DNA of 64,000 bases from Alligator mississippiensis (GCF_030867095.1 NC_081824.1:302762956-302826955); one strand, 5' to 3'. Shown: positions 34,531 through 45,250, numbered from the stretch's first letter. Made by a program: numbers and translations. The notes: generated from the sequence alone by a model not told the origin.

Positions 34531-35629
34531 TAAAATGACAGAAACTGAAGGAAAGGAAACATTTGTCAATTTAGAGTTAAAATTCAGGTCGTATGTTCTC
34601 AGATATATTAAATCTTTCCCTTCACCATGTAAAGGCCATATTCTACCATTGGATGTCCACCCCTTATTTTTTTATTTGAACAATAGATTGTTTGAAATAG
34701 TGTATATATCTATACGTTTCTCAAGTGATTTGATATCTATGTACCTCTCAGAAGGAGTCTGCTTTTAACAACCTTGTGTCAGAGTCTTTTAATCAGAGTG
34801 GCTACCATGCATGCTGAAAACTGTGCACTCTCTCAAACTGAGTGACCAAGGGCCCAAACCAAGGGAGACAGGACAAATTATCACCAAAAGTCAGTGAGAC
34901 TATGGAAAATAAAAACTTATTTTTAACAGTGTAAAACAGATTTAACTTATTAAAACCAGCAGAGGCCAAACTTTTCCTGATGACAAATTCAAAGATGATT
35001 AATTAGATCAAATTTCTACATGGAACAGAATATTCTTTAAATCAAACTTACTATAGAAAGGTATGACGGCACAATGAATATCTGAGCTATAAAAAGAAAT
35101 ATACTGTGCAATTAAGTTAATCTTGAGATTAGTGGCTTCAATATGGAGCTAAGTTGAAATTCCAAAGGTTAATTATTCATTGAAATCTCACATCCAAAAA
35201 AAAATCATTCTTATTTTTTGGATGTGAGAATTCAATGAATAACTAACCTTTGGAATGATTTCACTGCCAAGTCTCTGACCCAAAAAACAATTCTGACACT
35301 CTTCACCCCCAAGCTAAATCAAATGCTGCTGACCACAGTGAAAACCAAAAGGTCTCAGAAGATTTGCTCTGTGGGGGGTTTCATACACATTTGCTGTTGC
35401 TGAGGTTCTACTACTTTTGCCTGAAGGTCAAAATTAACATATCTGTCAGGTAAGCCAAAAGGAGCTATCTGAGGCCATGAGAGCTGTGCCAAGCTAGTTT
35501 CAATTCAGTGCAGTTCTATATTTGTAGAAATTCAAACCCTTACTTTGCTCCAAGCTCTTCCTTCATACCCAAATGAAACATTTTTGAGGTTACCATCTTC
35601 TTGATTTTGGAATGAGATAAGCTGAAAAC
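34531..35629. other. Intergenic DNA with one hairpin
   Basis: Non-coding AT-rich sequence. The only structure seen is the hairpin at 35160-35255. Confidence 0.5.
35160..35255. repeat. Near-perfect hairpin with arms of about 41 bases
   Basis: TCCAAAGGTTAATTATTCAT on the left and ATGAATAACTAACCTTTGGA on the right are inverted copies, extending inward to an A-run and T-run around a loop of about 13 bases. Only a few mismatches were counted, so it is either a young small foldback element or a local inverted duplication. Confidence 0.85.
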
Positions 35630-36000
35630 AGAGGGCCTGTTATCCTCTGATTGTCCTGACCTTTGACTGGCGTCAAAACCAGTGGCACAGTTGTTTATAC
35701 ATATAGCTTGAATGGTTATTAACTCAAATTAGCCATAGTTGTCCCAGGCAATTAGCCAGAATTGCCCTGGTTGAAAAACTGTTATCTCAGTTCTTCACAA
35801 GTACTTGGAGTGTGACAATAGTTTTGTGGTCTAAAGGATCTTAGAATAAAATGCTCTGCCCCTGGTATTCTTTATCCTTGTGACAAAATCCATTGTCCCA
35901 CCTCAGGTACTTGTGAAGTACTAAGGTTAACACTTTTTTCACTCAGGGCAATTCAGACTAATTCAAATTAATTGGCATTCAAGCTGCAACTGTAAAGTGC
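35630..36000. mobile_element. Foldback-type element, complete copy
   Basis: The outer arms (near TATAGCTTGAATGG with CAAATTAGCC on the left, and TTCAAATTAATTGGCATTC with AAGCTGCAACTG on the right) are inverted copies. Inner arms (TTCACAAGTACTTGG and CAGGTACTTGTGAAG) are also inverted. It is non-coding. The same family forms the split copy around 29.9-31.2 kb. Confidence 0.6.
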
Positions 36001-36260
36001 CACAGGTCAAGCAGGGGAACCTCAACAACAAAATGATCTGCTTCTATGAAATGTTGTCAATATACACTCAAGAGATCCTAGGTAGAGGGCCACAGGTATA
36101 GGGACACCCTCCCCCCCCCCCCCCCGCTACAGAGGAGGGCAACCCCCCTCTGCCCCACAGTTTGTACCAATCTGAGCATGGGGTAAAATTCCTTCCTAAA
36201 GACAGAAGAACTGCCATTTATTGCCCATCTTGCTCAGTAGCCTGTGCCACACAGTGGCAG
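36001..36260 (-). mobile_element. CR1-tailed retroposon, antisense copy
   Basis: CACAGGTCAAGCAGGGGAAC, TCAATATACACTCAAGAGATCC and CAATCTGAGCATGGGGTAAA recur, reversed, at 36.6-36.8 kb and, in this orientation, at 63.23-63.38 kb. This copy stops before the CR1-like tail seen in the other two. A run of about 16 C interrupts it near 36.11 kb. Confidence 0.65.
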
Positions 36261-36559
36261 AGTGGATGCTGAAAGGGAGAGTGAACTGGGTATGACCAGG
36301 TGTTTTTTTCCACTATTCCTCTCCTAGTGGCAGCTTCCAGCATTTATGGTCTGACCCCCCAAAATGGCAAGAGACCAATGTGGAGCTACACAAGGAGCTT
36401 CTAAAATGCCTTAAATGCAGAAGAAAAGCATACAGGCAATGGAAAAATGGGTAGGTCACCAAGGGAGTATGCCAGGAATAACAAGAACCTGCAGGAACAA
36501 AACCAGGAAGGCAAAGATAAAGAAGGAGCTGCACCTGGCTGGGAGTTTTGACTGGGTTG

Positions 36560-36990
36560 TGTCAGTGCTCCTGCTGGGACCTAGGCTGGAGGTGCCTGGC
36601 TAGAGGGCCTTCTCCTCTGTTTAGGGTCAGACCCATTGCCAGATTTAGGGTCAGGAAGGAATTGTACCCCATAGTCAGACTGCTGCAGTGTGGGGTGTGT
36701 TTGACTTCCCCTGGAGTGGGAGGCCTGGCCCTCTAGCCAGGATCTCTTGAGTGTATATTGACAAGGATATTGGCTGCTGGGGTTCCCTTGCTTGACCTGT
36801 GGCAGGTTAGGGTGCTAGCTCTGTGTTGTGTCAGGGGTGACAGGAGTCTTATGTCAGGTTGTGATGATGGTTTGTATGGTAAGGTTTACAGAGGTCTGAT
36901 TCTGCCTCAGGCAGGGCACTGGATTAGATGCTTTTGATTTTGCTTCCTTCCCACTTGACTTTGCAGTGACTCTGTGAATAGGGTGATTGT
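36560..36990 (+). mobile_element. CR1-tailed retroposon, sense copy
   Basis: It carries the reverse complement of the 36.0-kb unit, then runs on through GACAGGAGTCTTATGTCAGG to a CR1-like end (CTGCCTCAGGCAGGGCACTGG, then a decayed 'CTTCCTTCCCA' and TGTGAAT). It could be the 3' UTR of a CR1 subfamily or a SINE using a CR1 tail. It is non-coding. Confidence 0.6.
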
Positions 36991-37054
36991 CCCAGCCTGT
37001 TGGGATGCGACTCAAAACCCAGGTCAATCAGCCCCAATAGTGTGTTTCTTGCCT

Positions 37055-37643
37055 CATAGAATCATAGAAAATTAGGGTTGGCGGGGACCTCAGGAGGTCC
37101 TCTAGTCCAACCCCCTGCTCAAAGAAGGACCAACCCCAACAAGTTTATCCCAGCAAAAGCTTTGTCTAGCCAGATCTTAAAACCCCTCTGTTGATATGAA
37201 ACCGGATGCCTTTATGTTTTCTATTTTTCACACATTGGCACCCCACCTTCTGCCAACACCACCACAGCTGCCTGCAGGAGCTCCCTGCTTGGCCTGCCCC
37301 CACTTCTAACACCATCATGACCACCTGCAGGAGCTTCCCGCTCGCTGTCACCACGCCCTCACTGCTGACACTGCCGCTGCCTGCAGGAGCTCGCCATGCC
37401 CCCCCCTCCCGCCCCCGCCCTTCGGGAGGCACACAACGTTCATGGTGATGGGGCAGTTCCACTAATGCAACTGTTTTCTATTCTTGAGGTACCTCGATGG
37501 CCACCCTACTCCTAGTGAGAGAATTCTTCCTGATATCTAACTTAAACTTCCCCTGCTGCAACTTGAGAACATTACTCCTTGTTCTGTCATCTGCCACTAC
37601 TGAAAACAGTCTAGCTCCATGCTTTTTTGAACCCCGCTTCAGG
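37055..37643 (-). mobile_element. CR1 LINE 3' part, antisense, split by a hAT transposon
   Basis: It starts with the reversed CR1 end (AATCATAGAAAATTAGGGTTGG, then CCTCAGGAGGTCCTCTAG). A GC-rich stretch of about 240 bases from 37.20 kb does not belong to CR1. The CR1 text resumes near 37.48 kb (GTGAGAGAATTCTTCCTGAT) and runs to the target duplication at 37636-37643. The same CR1 continues at 40365-40445 beyond the hAT element. Confidence 0.85.
37636..37643. repeat. 8-bp hAT target duplication, left copy (right copy 40365-40372)
   Basis: GCTTCAGG is present exactly on both sides of the 37644-40364 element. Eight bases is the size used by hAT transposases. The CR1 sequence reads through if one copy is counted once. 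Confidence 0.9.
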
Positions 37644-40364
37644 CAGAGCTGCCCAGAGGGTTTATGGGGCCTGGGGCAGGTGTGATGTGGGGGGCCCCAC
37701 CACTGCCCCCTACAAGGACCCATGCGTGTGTGTACAAAGCTGGGGGACCACATGTAAGAATTCTTGCACACACGCATCATATGTGAGGATTCTCACATGC
37801 AGCTCCTCCTTCCCTTGCCCTGGGAAGTGGGAACAAGAGGGCTTTCCTGGCTTGTTCCCGTGGCAAGGAGGGCTAGGCAGAGATAATTTACCTTGGAGAC
37901 AGGTTACTAAAACAAAATGACATTAACAGTTTGCAAGTGAAACATTTGTTAAACTTATGCTACAAAGTTAGGAACTTAAGGACAAAATGAGAAGAGGAAA
38001 GTTTAAGTAAAATATTTCTTTCTCATCTTCATGGATGCAAAGTCATTAATTACATCATCATAGTTTATTTGCTTTGTAAGTGCGTTCTCCACTGAGAGCA
38101 TGATCAAATGGTTCAGCCTATCCTCCCTGATTGCTGACTGCAGGTAATTCTTAATAATCTTAAGCTTACTAAAAGTGTGTTCCCCACATGCAACAGAGAC
38201 TGGCAAGCCAATGAGCATTTTCAAGCAAATGCATATCTGAGGGAACACAGATTCTACACCTTTGCCATAAATCCAGTTGAGAAGCTCAAGTGCAGTGCCC
38301 ATGGCTCCTCCAGAGGTGCACAGATTTGAGTCTTTCCTGATTTTGTAAAACAGGCAAATTTCTTCTTGCAACTCATCCTTGTTCACATCTCACGGGTATG
38401 TGGTGGACAGGGACTCCGCAGACTTCACAATTTCTTCATCATCTGCAACAGCTGGTGGGTGAAGTATGGGTGAGAACAAGCTTGAGAGTTTTCCCATGGT
38501 CTCAGCTAAGCTTTGGAGATCTGAGAGGAGCATATTCATGTCTGCGATGAACAGTTCAGCCTTGAATTTATCTTCAGGGGAAAAGATTGTGTGTTCTGTA
38601 TTGGCTGGATCATTGTGGAAATGCTTTGTCCTTCAGATTCTTCTGTGTGTTCTCTTGAATTTGGTGTGGTGAGACCTAGCCCTTCAGCAATGACCTTAGC
38701 TTCTGTGAGACGACTTGGCTAGGAATCATTCAACCATTGAATTTCTTCCAGGAGGCTCTTGACATGTTGCACCCCTTCTTCCATGGTGAGCTTGGATCCT
38801 TGGACAAGTTAGCTTTGGATATTGATGGACTGCAATAGAGAAGAGAGAAGCCAGCATCCCTTTAGGATTTTTCACAAGGGGGTGAACAGCATCAGTTCTC
38901 GAGCACCATCTAGTTGTTGACACAGAGTGAAGACAGAGTCCTGCAATTTCCTGAAGAATTTTCCATCTTGAAGGACTGCATGAAAATACAGTGTACAGCT
39001 TCTGTACATTTCCGAAATATGTTTCACTTCAAGGCTTTTCTCCATGGCATGGGCACCACATAGGTTCAGAGAGTGTGCACTGCAGGGTGAAAACAATGCC
39101 TGAGGATTTTCATCCAGTATCCTAGTTTTCACATCCTGGTATTTCCCAGACATATTTGAATCATTGTCGTACCCTTGGCCTCTACACTTCTGCAACTCTA
39201 CCTTACACTCCCCGCCAGTACTTTCTTTATCTGCTCCACGATGTCTACTCCTTTCTTTTTATCACAGTCCACCATTTTCAGAAATCATTCCTGCACATCC
39301 CATTTTCCATCTTTTTCATGTGCCTATCTCATGATAAATGACCAACTGCTCAATATGCGAGACATCAGGCGTCCCACTTACAATGATTCCATAGTAGTGA
39401 GCATTTCTCACCTCCTCAAGAATCCTATTTAGTACTTTCTTGGCACACACCTCCAAATACTCATTCTGACTACGCCAGGACATGTAGTGTGCTTGCATTC
39501 TCTCCCCAGTCATTCGATGCTCTGTAAGAGCTTCAAGGTGGCAGTTCAGATCTTGCTTGTATTTACTGATGAACTGTACAGTAGAAAGGAACAACCTGCA
39601 ATCATCATGCTCTAGGGTAGAATGTGATCCTATATATAGACACTTTGCATTTAAGTACTTTTGAAGTGGGGAAATATGTGAACCTGAATATATGCTATGT
39701 CAAATGTTGTTATTTTCTTTGGCAAATATAAAGACAATAATACATATCTTTGTAATTATTATATTCTTGCCAATTCATTTCTGACTGTGGCCCTTAAGAA
39801 GCCACAGAGCTCACACTTACTCATCACTTGAACTCTTCTCCCTGGAAGTCTTTCTGTGACAACAGCCTGGCTCTGCCACAGATCCCTCCTTAAAGCCTTC
39901 CCTGTTCCTTCTCTCCTTGCAACAGACTCTGTAACCAGGGCTACTTGGCCTAGGCCCTAGGCTAGGCAAATCATAAGCCCGATCAATCTTGTCTCTATTG
40001 CTGCCCAGAAATAAAGAAAGATGTTACCTTACGGTGATTGGTTTAGACTCCCCCTTGGACACTGATGCAACAATCTCTCAAGCCTCAAATTAGCATCTGT
40101 TTCATGCACAACTATGTATATTTACTGCATGGTCAGGGATAGGCCCCATAATGTCACAATTACATGTTGACAATGATTCAGTGTCATCTTGCACTCTCAT
40201 ACACCAATGCCCTCTTTTTTATGAAAGCAAAATACCAAGGATTCTGCTGAGCAATGTCACAGGGCAGGGGCTAGCAGTACACACAGGAGCTGAGGCAGGG
40301 GGCCCTTGCTTTGCAGGGGCCCCAGGGCAAATTGCTCTAGTTGCCCCCCATCTGGGCAGTCTTG
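37644..40364 (-). mobile_element. hAT DNA transposon (2.7 kb) with decayed transposase
   Basis: The ends are inverted: CAGAGCTGCCCAG on the left, and CTGGGCAGTCTTG on the right, whose complement is CAAGACTGCCCAG. The exact 8-bp target duplication fits. A minus-strand transposase remnant fills 38.0-39.6 kb. The element is younger than the CR1 it interrupts. Internal decay shows it is no longer autonomous. Confidence 0.92.
38003..39594 (-). pseudogene. hAT transposase (DUF4371 and hAT C-terminal dimerisation type), decayed
   Basis: Minus-strand frames give the domains in order. The N-terminal DUF4371-like part is in 39316-39594 (LNRILEEVRNAHYYGIIVSG, then TPDVSHIEQL). The middle is in 38872-39195 (CRGQGYDNDSNMSGKYQDVK and FSPCSAHSLNLCG, the RNase-H-like catalytic region). 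The C-terminal dimerisation block is in 38003-38386 (LPVSVACGEHTFSKLKIIKNY and RLNHLIMLSVENAL). This arrangement is typical of transposases related to ZMYM1-like and THAP12-like proteins. Frame changes and stops separate the parts, and 38.4-38.87 kb has no open frame of its own. It is a pseudogene, not a domesticated host gene. Confidence 0.88.
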
Positions 40365-40445
40365 GCTTCAGGTAGCTGAAGGCTGCTATTAAACCCCTAC
40401 TTGGTCTCCTCTTCTGCAGACTAAATAAACCCAGTTCCCCCAGCC
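40365..40445 (-). mobile_element. CR1 LINE continuation after the hAT insertion
   Basis: GCTTCAGGTAGCTGAAGGCTG and TCCTCTTCTGCAGACTAAAT continue the antisense CR1 that breaks off at 37643. It fades into the MAOB upstream region. Confidence 0.8.
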
Positions 40446-40739
40446 TCTGCTCAGAAGTTGGAGCGGGGGAAGAACCAGAGCATTAGCATCGTCAGCCTTT
40501 TGGCTTAAGATCAAGCGAGACTGCAGGGCATCTCTAAACCCCTGGGGCCTGCAATTAGACTCCTGGGTGGGTTTGGGGAGCATGGGAAGCGCCAGGGGGA
40601 GGATGTAAGAGCCTCACAGACTTGAAGGATTGAGCTCTGCTCAGTCGCATTTTGGAACCCGACTCTTGGGCTTTGCCCCAGTGAGTCCGGAACCGATTTG
40701 GCTTTAATCAAGACTACAAAAATACCCAGCCCCGATCAG

Positions 40740-41100
40740 CCCTGAGGGGGACTTTCTCCGTACCAGCCCCCCCGCGCGGGCACCCTGCCGGGCCCAGCCT
40801 CCCGGGGGCGGACAGGGGCGGGGCCGCGAGAGCCCAGCTGGGCAGGGCGCGGCGGAGCGCAGCGGTCGCGCAGAGCCGGAGCCATGGGCGAGAAGTGCGA
40901 CGTGGTGGTGCTGGGGGCCGGCATCTCAGGTGAGCAGCCGGGCGGCGGAGAGGAGGAGCTGCCCGCCCGCGGGGGAGCGCTGGGGCCAAGCAGCTGGGAG
41001 CCCCCGGGCAGCAGGTGCTCGGGGCCGGTGGGACCGGCACAGCGCGCCCTGCGGGTGCGGGGGGGCCCCGGGGTCGGGGGAGAGGGAGAGGGAAAGGGAA
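40740..41100 (+). promoter_or_regulatory. MAOB: CpG-rich promoter region of the MAOB-type gene
   Basis: G+C and CpG rise steeply here and centre on the first exon. A GC box of Sp1 type (GGGGCGGGGCC at about 40815-40825) lies some 60 bases before the ATG, with further G-rich runs at 40801-40812. No clear TATA box was seen. Mammalian MAOB promoters are also known for clustered Sp1 sites. The transcription start is not visible from sequence alone. Confidence 0.8.
40884..40929 (+). CDS. MAOB: Monoamine oxidase B-type, coding part of exon 1
   Basis: The exon reads MGEKCDVVVLGAGIS and the first base of the next codon, ending in TCAG before GTGAGC (phase 1). Mammalian MAOB begins MSNKCDVVVVGGGISG, and its first intron falls at the same glycine, so start, length and splice phase all agree. 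The GxGxxG motif (GAGISG once joined to exon 2) opens the FAD-binding Rossmann fold. The start codon sits in a good context (GCCATGG). MAOA differs because its N-terminus is about nine residues longer. The enzyme, anchored in the outer mitochondrial membrane, oxidises amines such as phenylethylamine and dopamine. In a species with a single MAO gene the name might be simply MAO. Confidence 0.88.
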
Positions 41101-41219
41101 AGGGACATGCATGGGGCTTTGCACGGGTCTTTGCTATCGCATGTGCATAGCTGTGGGGCACAGTGTTTCTGGCAACCTCCGTGTTGGCGTGTGGATGCCT
41201 GCACAGCGCAGATGGGATT

Positions 41220-41480
41220 ATACAGGCGTGTGCGCATATTCTATATATATATGTACACACATATGCTTGTGCCAGTTCTGGCTCCTCTCCCTCTGTGTGC
41301 GCACACATGACACTTATATATGACACACACACATGACATGTATACATGTATCTCTGTATATAGATTCTCTCTCCCTATATCTATATGCTTTTAATAAAAG
41401 GGAGTATTGAATATTCAACAAACAGGGCGGAAAGAACCTTCTAAAAACTGTGTGTGTGTGTGTGTGTGTGTAAATAAATA
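41220..41480. repeat. Microsatellite-rich stretch (TA, CA and TG runs)
   Basis: Alternating ATATAT, ACACAC and GACACACACACATG-type runs end in a clean (TG) run at about 41449-41470. It is simple-sequence DNA with no coding meaning. Confidence 0.8.
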
Positions 41481-41900
41481 ATATGCAGAGCGAGAAGAGA
41501 TGAAAACTTGTGCCATTTCCATTTCTTCTTTATACACACACATACATATGTCTTCTCTCTCTTATCTATCTGTCTGTCTATCTATCATTTTAATAAAATA
41601 GAATATCGAATATGAAAGAAACGGGGGAGGCTCTTCTCTCTATGTATATATATGTATGCATGTATATATGTGTGTGTATACATGTATGTATGTAGAGAGA
41701 GAAGAAATGAAGACTTGTGCCAGTTCCATCTCTGTATGTATGTATGTATGTATGTTTTAATGAAACAGTGTATTGAATATTCAACAAACAAGGGGGAAAA
41801 ACCTTCTCAGAAACCTTCATCTCTTTTCTTTTTACATGTATATAGAGAGAGAGACAGAAGACTTGGGGTAGTTTCATCTCTTCTCTCTCTACATATGGAG
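41392..41900 (+). repeat. Three diverged tandem units of about 150-195 bp
   Basis: Each unit starts TTTTAAT(A/G)AAA, then GTATTGAATATTCAACAAAC (first and third; decayed in the second), and ends with an AGAGAGAAGA...GACTTGTGCC...TTCCATCTC block. Starts are near 41.392, 41.588 and 41.755 kb. Units are filled out by TATG and TCTA microsatellites. A reversed copy of the first half (CTTGTTGAATATTCAATGC) lies at about 42.58-42.62 kb. Confidence 0.7.
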
Positions 41901-42116
41901 AGAGAGAGAATAATTGGAACAAGTCTTTTTCTGTTTGCTGAGCAAAAGATGAGACTTTGGACAAGGGTGTCTTCTGATCCCTCCCTCTCTTCCCCCTCTG
42001 ACCAGAACTCCAGTTAGGAACCTTAAGAGGTCCTGTGATAGACTAAGGTTTTGTTGTGATATTTTTTATTTGAATATGTTTATCTTATAAGAGTGTTACT
42101 TGCCTCAGTTTCCATG
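41900..42116 (+). repeat. Direct repeat, copy 1 (copy 2 at 43145-43390)
   Basis: GTTTGCTGAGCAAA, ACAAGGGTGTCTTCTGA, GACCAGAACTCCAGTTAGGA and GACTAAGGTTTTGTTGTGAT recur in the same order and orientation 1.25 kb downstream. The downstream copy has about 35 extra bases in the middle. It could be a local duplication or two copies of an unrecognised LTR-like element. Confidence 0.75.
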
Positions 42117-43144
42117 TCTATTCTGTGTGTGTGTGTTTGTGTGTGTGCATGCACATATGTGTATTTGCCCCTGAGTACTAGTCCCTTTCCAAACAGTTTC
42201 TGCCTTATTTTTTCCCTTTGCCTTTCATGGAGCTAACTACTGTACTTGGCATAAACCATCTGGGACTGCTCAGAAAAGCAGTACTGAGCCTGGCTAGAGA
42301 GGCACAGCAGGCTAGGAAAAAACCAGAGGGGAAATCTGTCATCAAATGTATATCTCCATGCAGAGGGCTGAATGTGGCATGACGGTGGGTGAGCTAAGCC
42401 ACAGCTTTGACTATGTGCTTGGCTGGGGTTGCAGGCATCAGTTTAGGATAGCTGTGAGTGGGGAAAGCTGACTTTTCTGTCAGGGTTAATTGGTGTGTGG
42501 ATTCACTGTCCTCAAGACAGTGGCTTGCGTTGGAGATGGAGGGGTGAAAGGAGAAGGATGCTTTGAGAATGCTTCCCTCCCCCTTGTTGAATATTCAATG
42601 CTCTGCTTTATTAAAAGGAAAAAGAGCATCTATGAGATGAGTGATGTTGGTGACAGCAATCCACAGCAGCAAATCCAGAGACCTTTTAGGAAGCTTTCTC
42701 TCAAAGAAGCATTCACTGAAATTGATGTATGCTTAAAGTCCTTGTAAGGCATAGTTTTGGGAAACTAACATGAATTTGGCGTACTATTCAAATGATCTTT
42801 TAATAATATCAAGTTTTGGTCAAATTTTGAATCAGATGTGTGCCTTTCTATGGCAGCTTGCTAGTCTACTCAGTACAGTATGGAGAGCTGTACTGAAAAG
42901 CAAACAGCCTTCATTTCTCCAAGCTGTCCAGGGAGGGTGACCACAGTCTGCTCAGGTCTCCATCTCCTCACTCCTTCCAGATTATAAGTTATTTCCCTGT
43001 GGATCTGTAATGTGATACATACACTTTTACTTGGGACATTCCTCGTTTGTTTGTTTGTTTTTAACTCCAATATCATTTGTCATGTTGGCTGAAGTTGTTT
43101 GTTGCCATGGATTTTGTGTGTTAATGAAAAACAAAGTTGAAAGT

Positions 43145-43390
43145 AGAGAGAAAAAATGGAACTGGGACAAGTTTTCTTTTGTTTGCTGAGCAAAGTGTGA
43201 GGATTTGGAGAAGGGTGTCCTTTGACCCCTCCCTCCCCTCTCTGACCAGAACTCCAGTTAGGAGCCTGTTGTGGGGTCCAAGTGCTGAGAGTCCTTAATG
43301 GATTCTGTGATAAACTAAGGTTTTATTGTCATATTTCTGGTTTGAATGTGTTCATGTTATAATAATGTTACATGCCTCAGTTTTTATGAT
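43145..43390 (+). repeat. Direct repeat, copy 2
   Basis: It is the downstream partner of 41900-42116, similar through TTACATGCCTCAGTTTTTATG. The sequence after it (to about 43.83 kb) has an AATAAA-like GGAAATAATAAATG near 43.76 kb, which would fit a terminal repeat with a polyadenylation signal, but no matching element structure was found. Confidence 0.7.
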
Positions 43391-44557
43391 TACTTCAGCA
43401 AAGAAGGAGACTACTGGAGGAAAGGAGTAGGTTGTGTTTGGAAGTATAGCTCTGGAGATTTAACTGCCCTGTTAGGGGAGAACTAGGCCATCAAGCAACA
43501 ATGAACTACTTTCCCTGTGCTGACCCAACAAATGGACTTCAGAAAAGTCCCTGGTGCCAGGGAGACACTTCAGAGAAGCACAGTGCAAAGACAGGCTCTT
43601 GAAGAGGGAGACTCCCAGAGGCAAAAGTGGGGAAAGAGATAGGTAGAGGGAAAAGACCCTGAGAGTTTGGAGAGAACATCCAAGGCTCTGATGTGACAGA
43701 GACTTGCCTCAGGGTTAGCTTGGGCTTTGTGGCCAAAGGAATGCACCTGCTGTATTATTAGGAAATAATAAATGTTGCCTGTGTTTAAGAAGAGCTGCCT
43801 GCTTCGCTACATGGAACTTGTGGTGCAGTCTGCTTCCTGTGCAGTCTCCTTGCAGGAGTTGTCAGAAGGTAGCTCTCTCAGAGGGCTGTGGATAATGAGG
43901 TGGTCAGGTACCAGAAGACCAGGACTGTGAGTCCAAGGAACCAAGGGTTCACCCTCTCTAGAAGCTACATCTGGGCTGTCTTTAAGGGATCCTCCAAGAA
44001 ATTGTAAGGCTGGGGTTCCTACGCAAGTGCTTCCCTAGGGAATCCATAACAGATACAAACAAATTTGCATTTAATTTTGTGTACTTTGGAATCCAGGGAA
44101 TCCCTGAATATGCAAAAAGTAATTGCAGCAGCACCCAAGGGACAGTCAAGTGGCTGCCACTGCCTTACCTGGGAAAGTTGTGTGGAGTAAATCTACTATT
44201 AAGGTAGTGATGGGGGGACAAACAACTGTCCACTGTAAGGGTATTGATCATCACGTGACTGTCCTTAGCAGTGATTATCCTAATGCCAGTGTTAAATCTT
44301 CAGGCATCCCCAGTGTGACCTAGAACTTTCTTTGAAATCTGAAGACATAGTGTGAGCTTAGTGCTTATCTATTTTATAAAAATGCCGTGCCTTCTCCAAA
44401 CAACGTTATAGCTTGTTCTGGCTAAATATTACATACTGTAGACTATTCTTGTCACCTTTGGTTCTTTTGCTACACAACCCTGCATTCCTTGCTTATAGAC
44501 AACTCCCAATGGCTGTTGTAAGTACACAAGGAATACTGGATTTCTGTCTTCCCACTG
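43391..44557. other. Intronic DNA, nothing further recognised
   Basis: Non-coding sequence without motifs beyond the possible polyadenylation signal noted for the preceding repeat. Confidence 0.45.
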
Positions 44558-44712
44558 GATGTGTCTACACGTTTATTAATGCGGTTTTGCTACAGTGCAT
44601 TAAATTTAGTATCTCTAATGTGAGGTACTAACTAACTGTGCGTTAGGCTGCCTTAATGCTCAGTAGTGAAGGCACATACTTTTTTAGTGATGCTTGGTGT
44701 ACAGTAGTCCGA

Positions 44713-45250
44713 TTTTATAGATTCATAGATGCTAGACTTCAACAGAACATTGAATCCAACCCCTTGCCTAGTCAGGAAAGAGTGCTGGGATCAAATGATC
44801 CCAGCCAGATGCCTATCCAGCCTTCTCTTAAAGACCCCCAAGGTAGGGGAGAGCACCTCCCTTGGAGGCCTGTTCCAGATTCTGGCGACCCTTACTGTAA
44901 AGAAGTTCTTCCTGATGCCTAGCCTAAATCTGCTCTGTGTCAGTTTGTGACCGTTATTCCCTGTTATCCCAAGAGGCACCCTGGTGAACAGAGCCTCTCT
45001 GATTCCTTGCTGCGCCCCCCAATGAATTTGTAGGTGGCCACAAAATCACCTCTTGGCCTTCTCTTGCGGAGGCTGAAGAGGTCCAGGTGCCCTAGTCTCT
45101 CCTCATAGGGCTTGGCCTGCAAACCCTCAACCATACAAGTGGCCCTCCTCTGAACCCTCTTGAGGTTTTCCACATCATTCTTAAAGTACATTGCCTAAAA
45201 CTGGACGCATTATTCCAACTGCTGTCTGACAAATGCTGCATAGAGGGGAA
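44713..45250 (-). mobile_element. CR1 LINE 3' part, antisense
   Basis: The reversed CR1 end (ATAGATTCATAGATGCTAG) is followed by the minus-strand C-terminal ORF2 block, e.g. MYFKNDVENLKRVQRRATCM and YEERLGHLDLFSLRKRRPRG in 44964-45191. It closely resembles the young CR1 at 58.0 kb. It breaks at TAGAGGGGAA near 45.25 kb. Confidence 0.87.

Noticed and set aside
35997-36815. A DNA transposon with terminal inverted repeats of about 250 bp
   Set aside because: The third copy at 63.05 kb and the tail at 36.9-36.99 kb show a one-directional unit with a CR1-like end, so the inverted arrangement is better explained by two facing retroposon copies.
38003-39594. A domesticated ZMYM1- or THAP12-like host gene
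   Set aside because: The frames are broken and the sequence sits between hAT termini with an exact 8-bp target duplication, so it is a decayed transposase.
1-40740. Exons of NDP, the expected upstream neighbour of MAOB in mammals
   Set aside because: No cysteine-knot text of the norrin type (such as [20 protein letters not shown]) was found on either strand by eye.
40714-41347. Minus-strand frames of 100-200 codons over the MAOB CpG island
   Set aside because: They are the antisense of the promoter and exon 1, Pro/Arg-rich because of base composition.
41450-41800. A CRISPR-like regular repeat array
   Set aside because: The repeats are microsatellites and diverged tandem units in a vertebrate intron; there are no unique spacers of even length.
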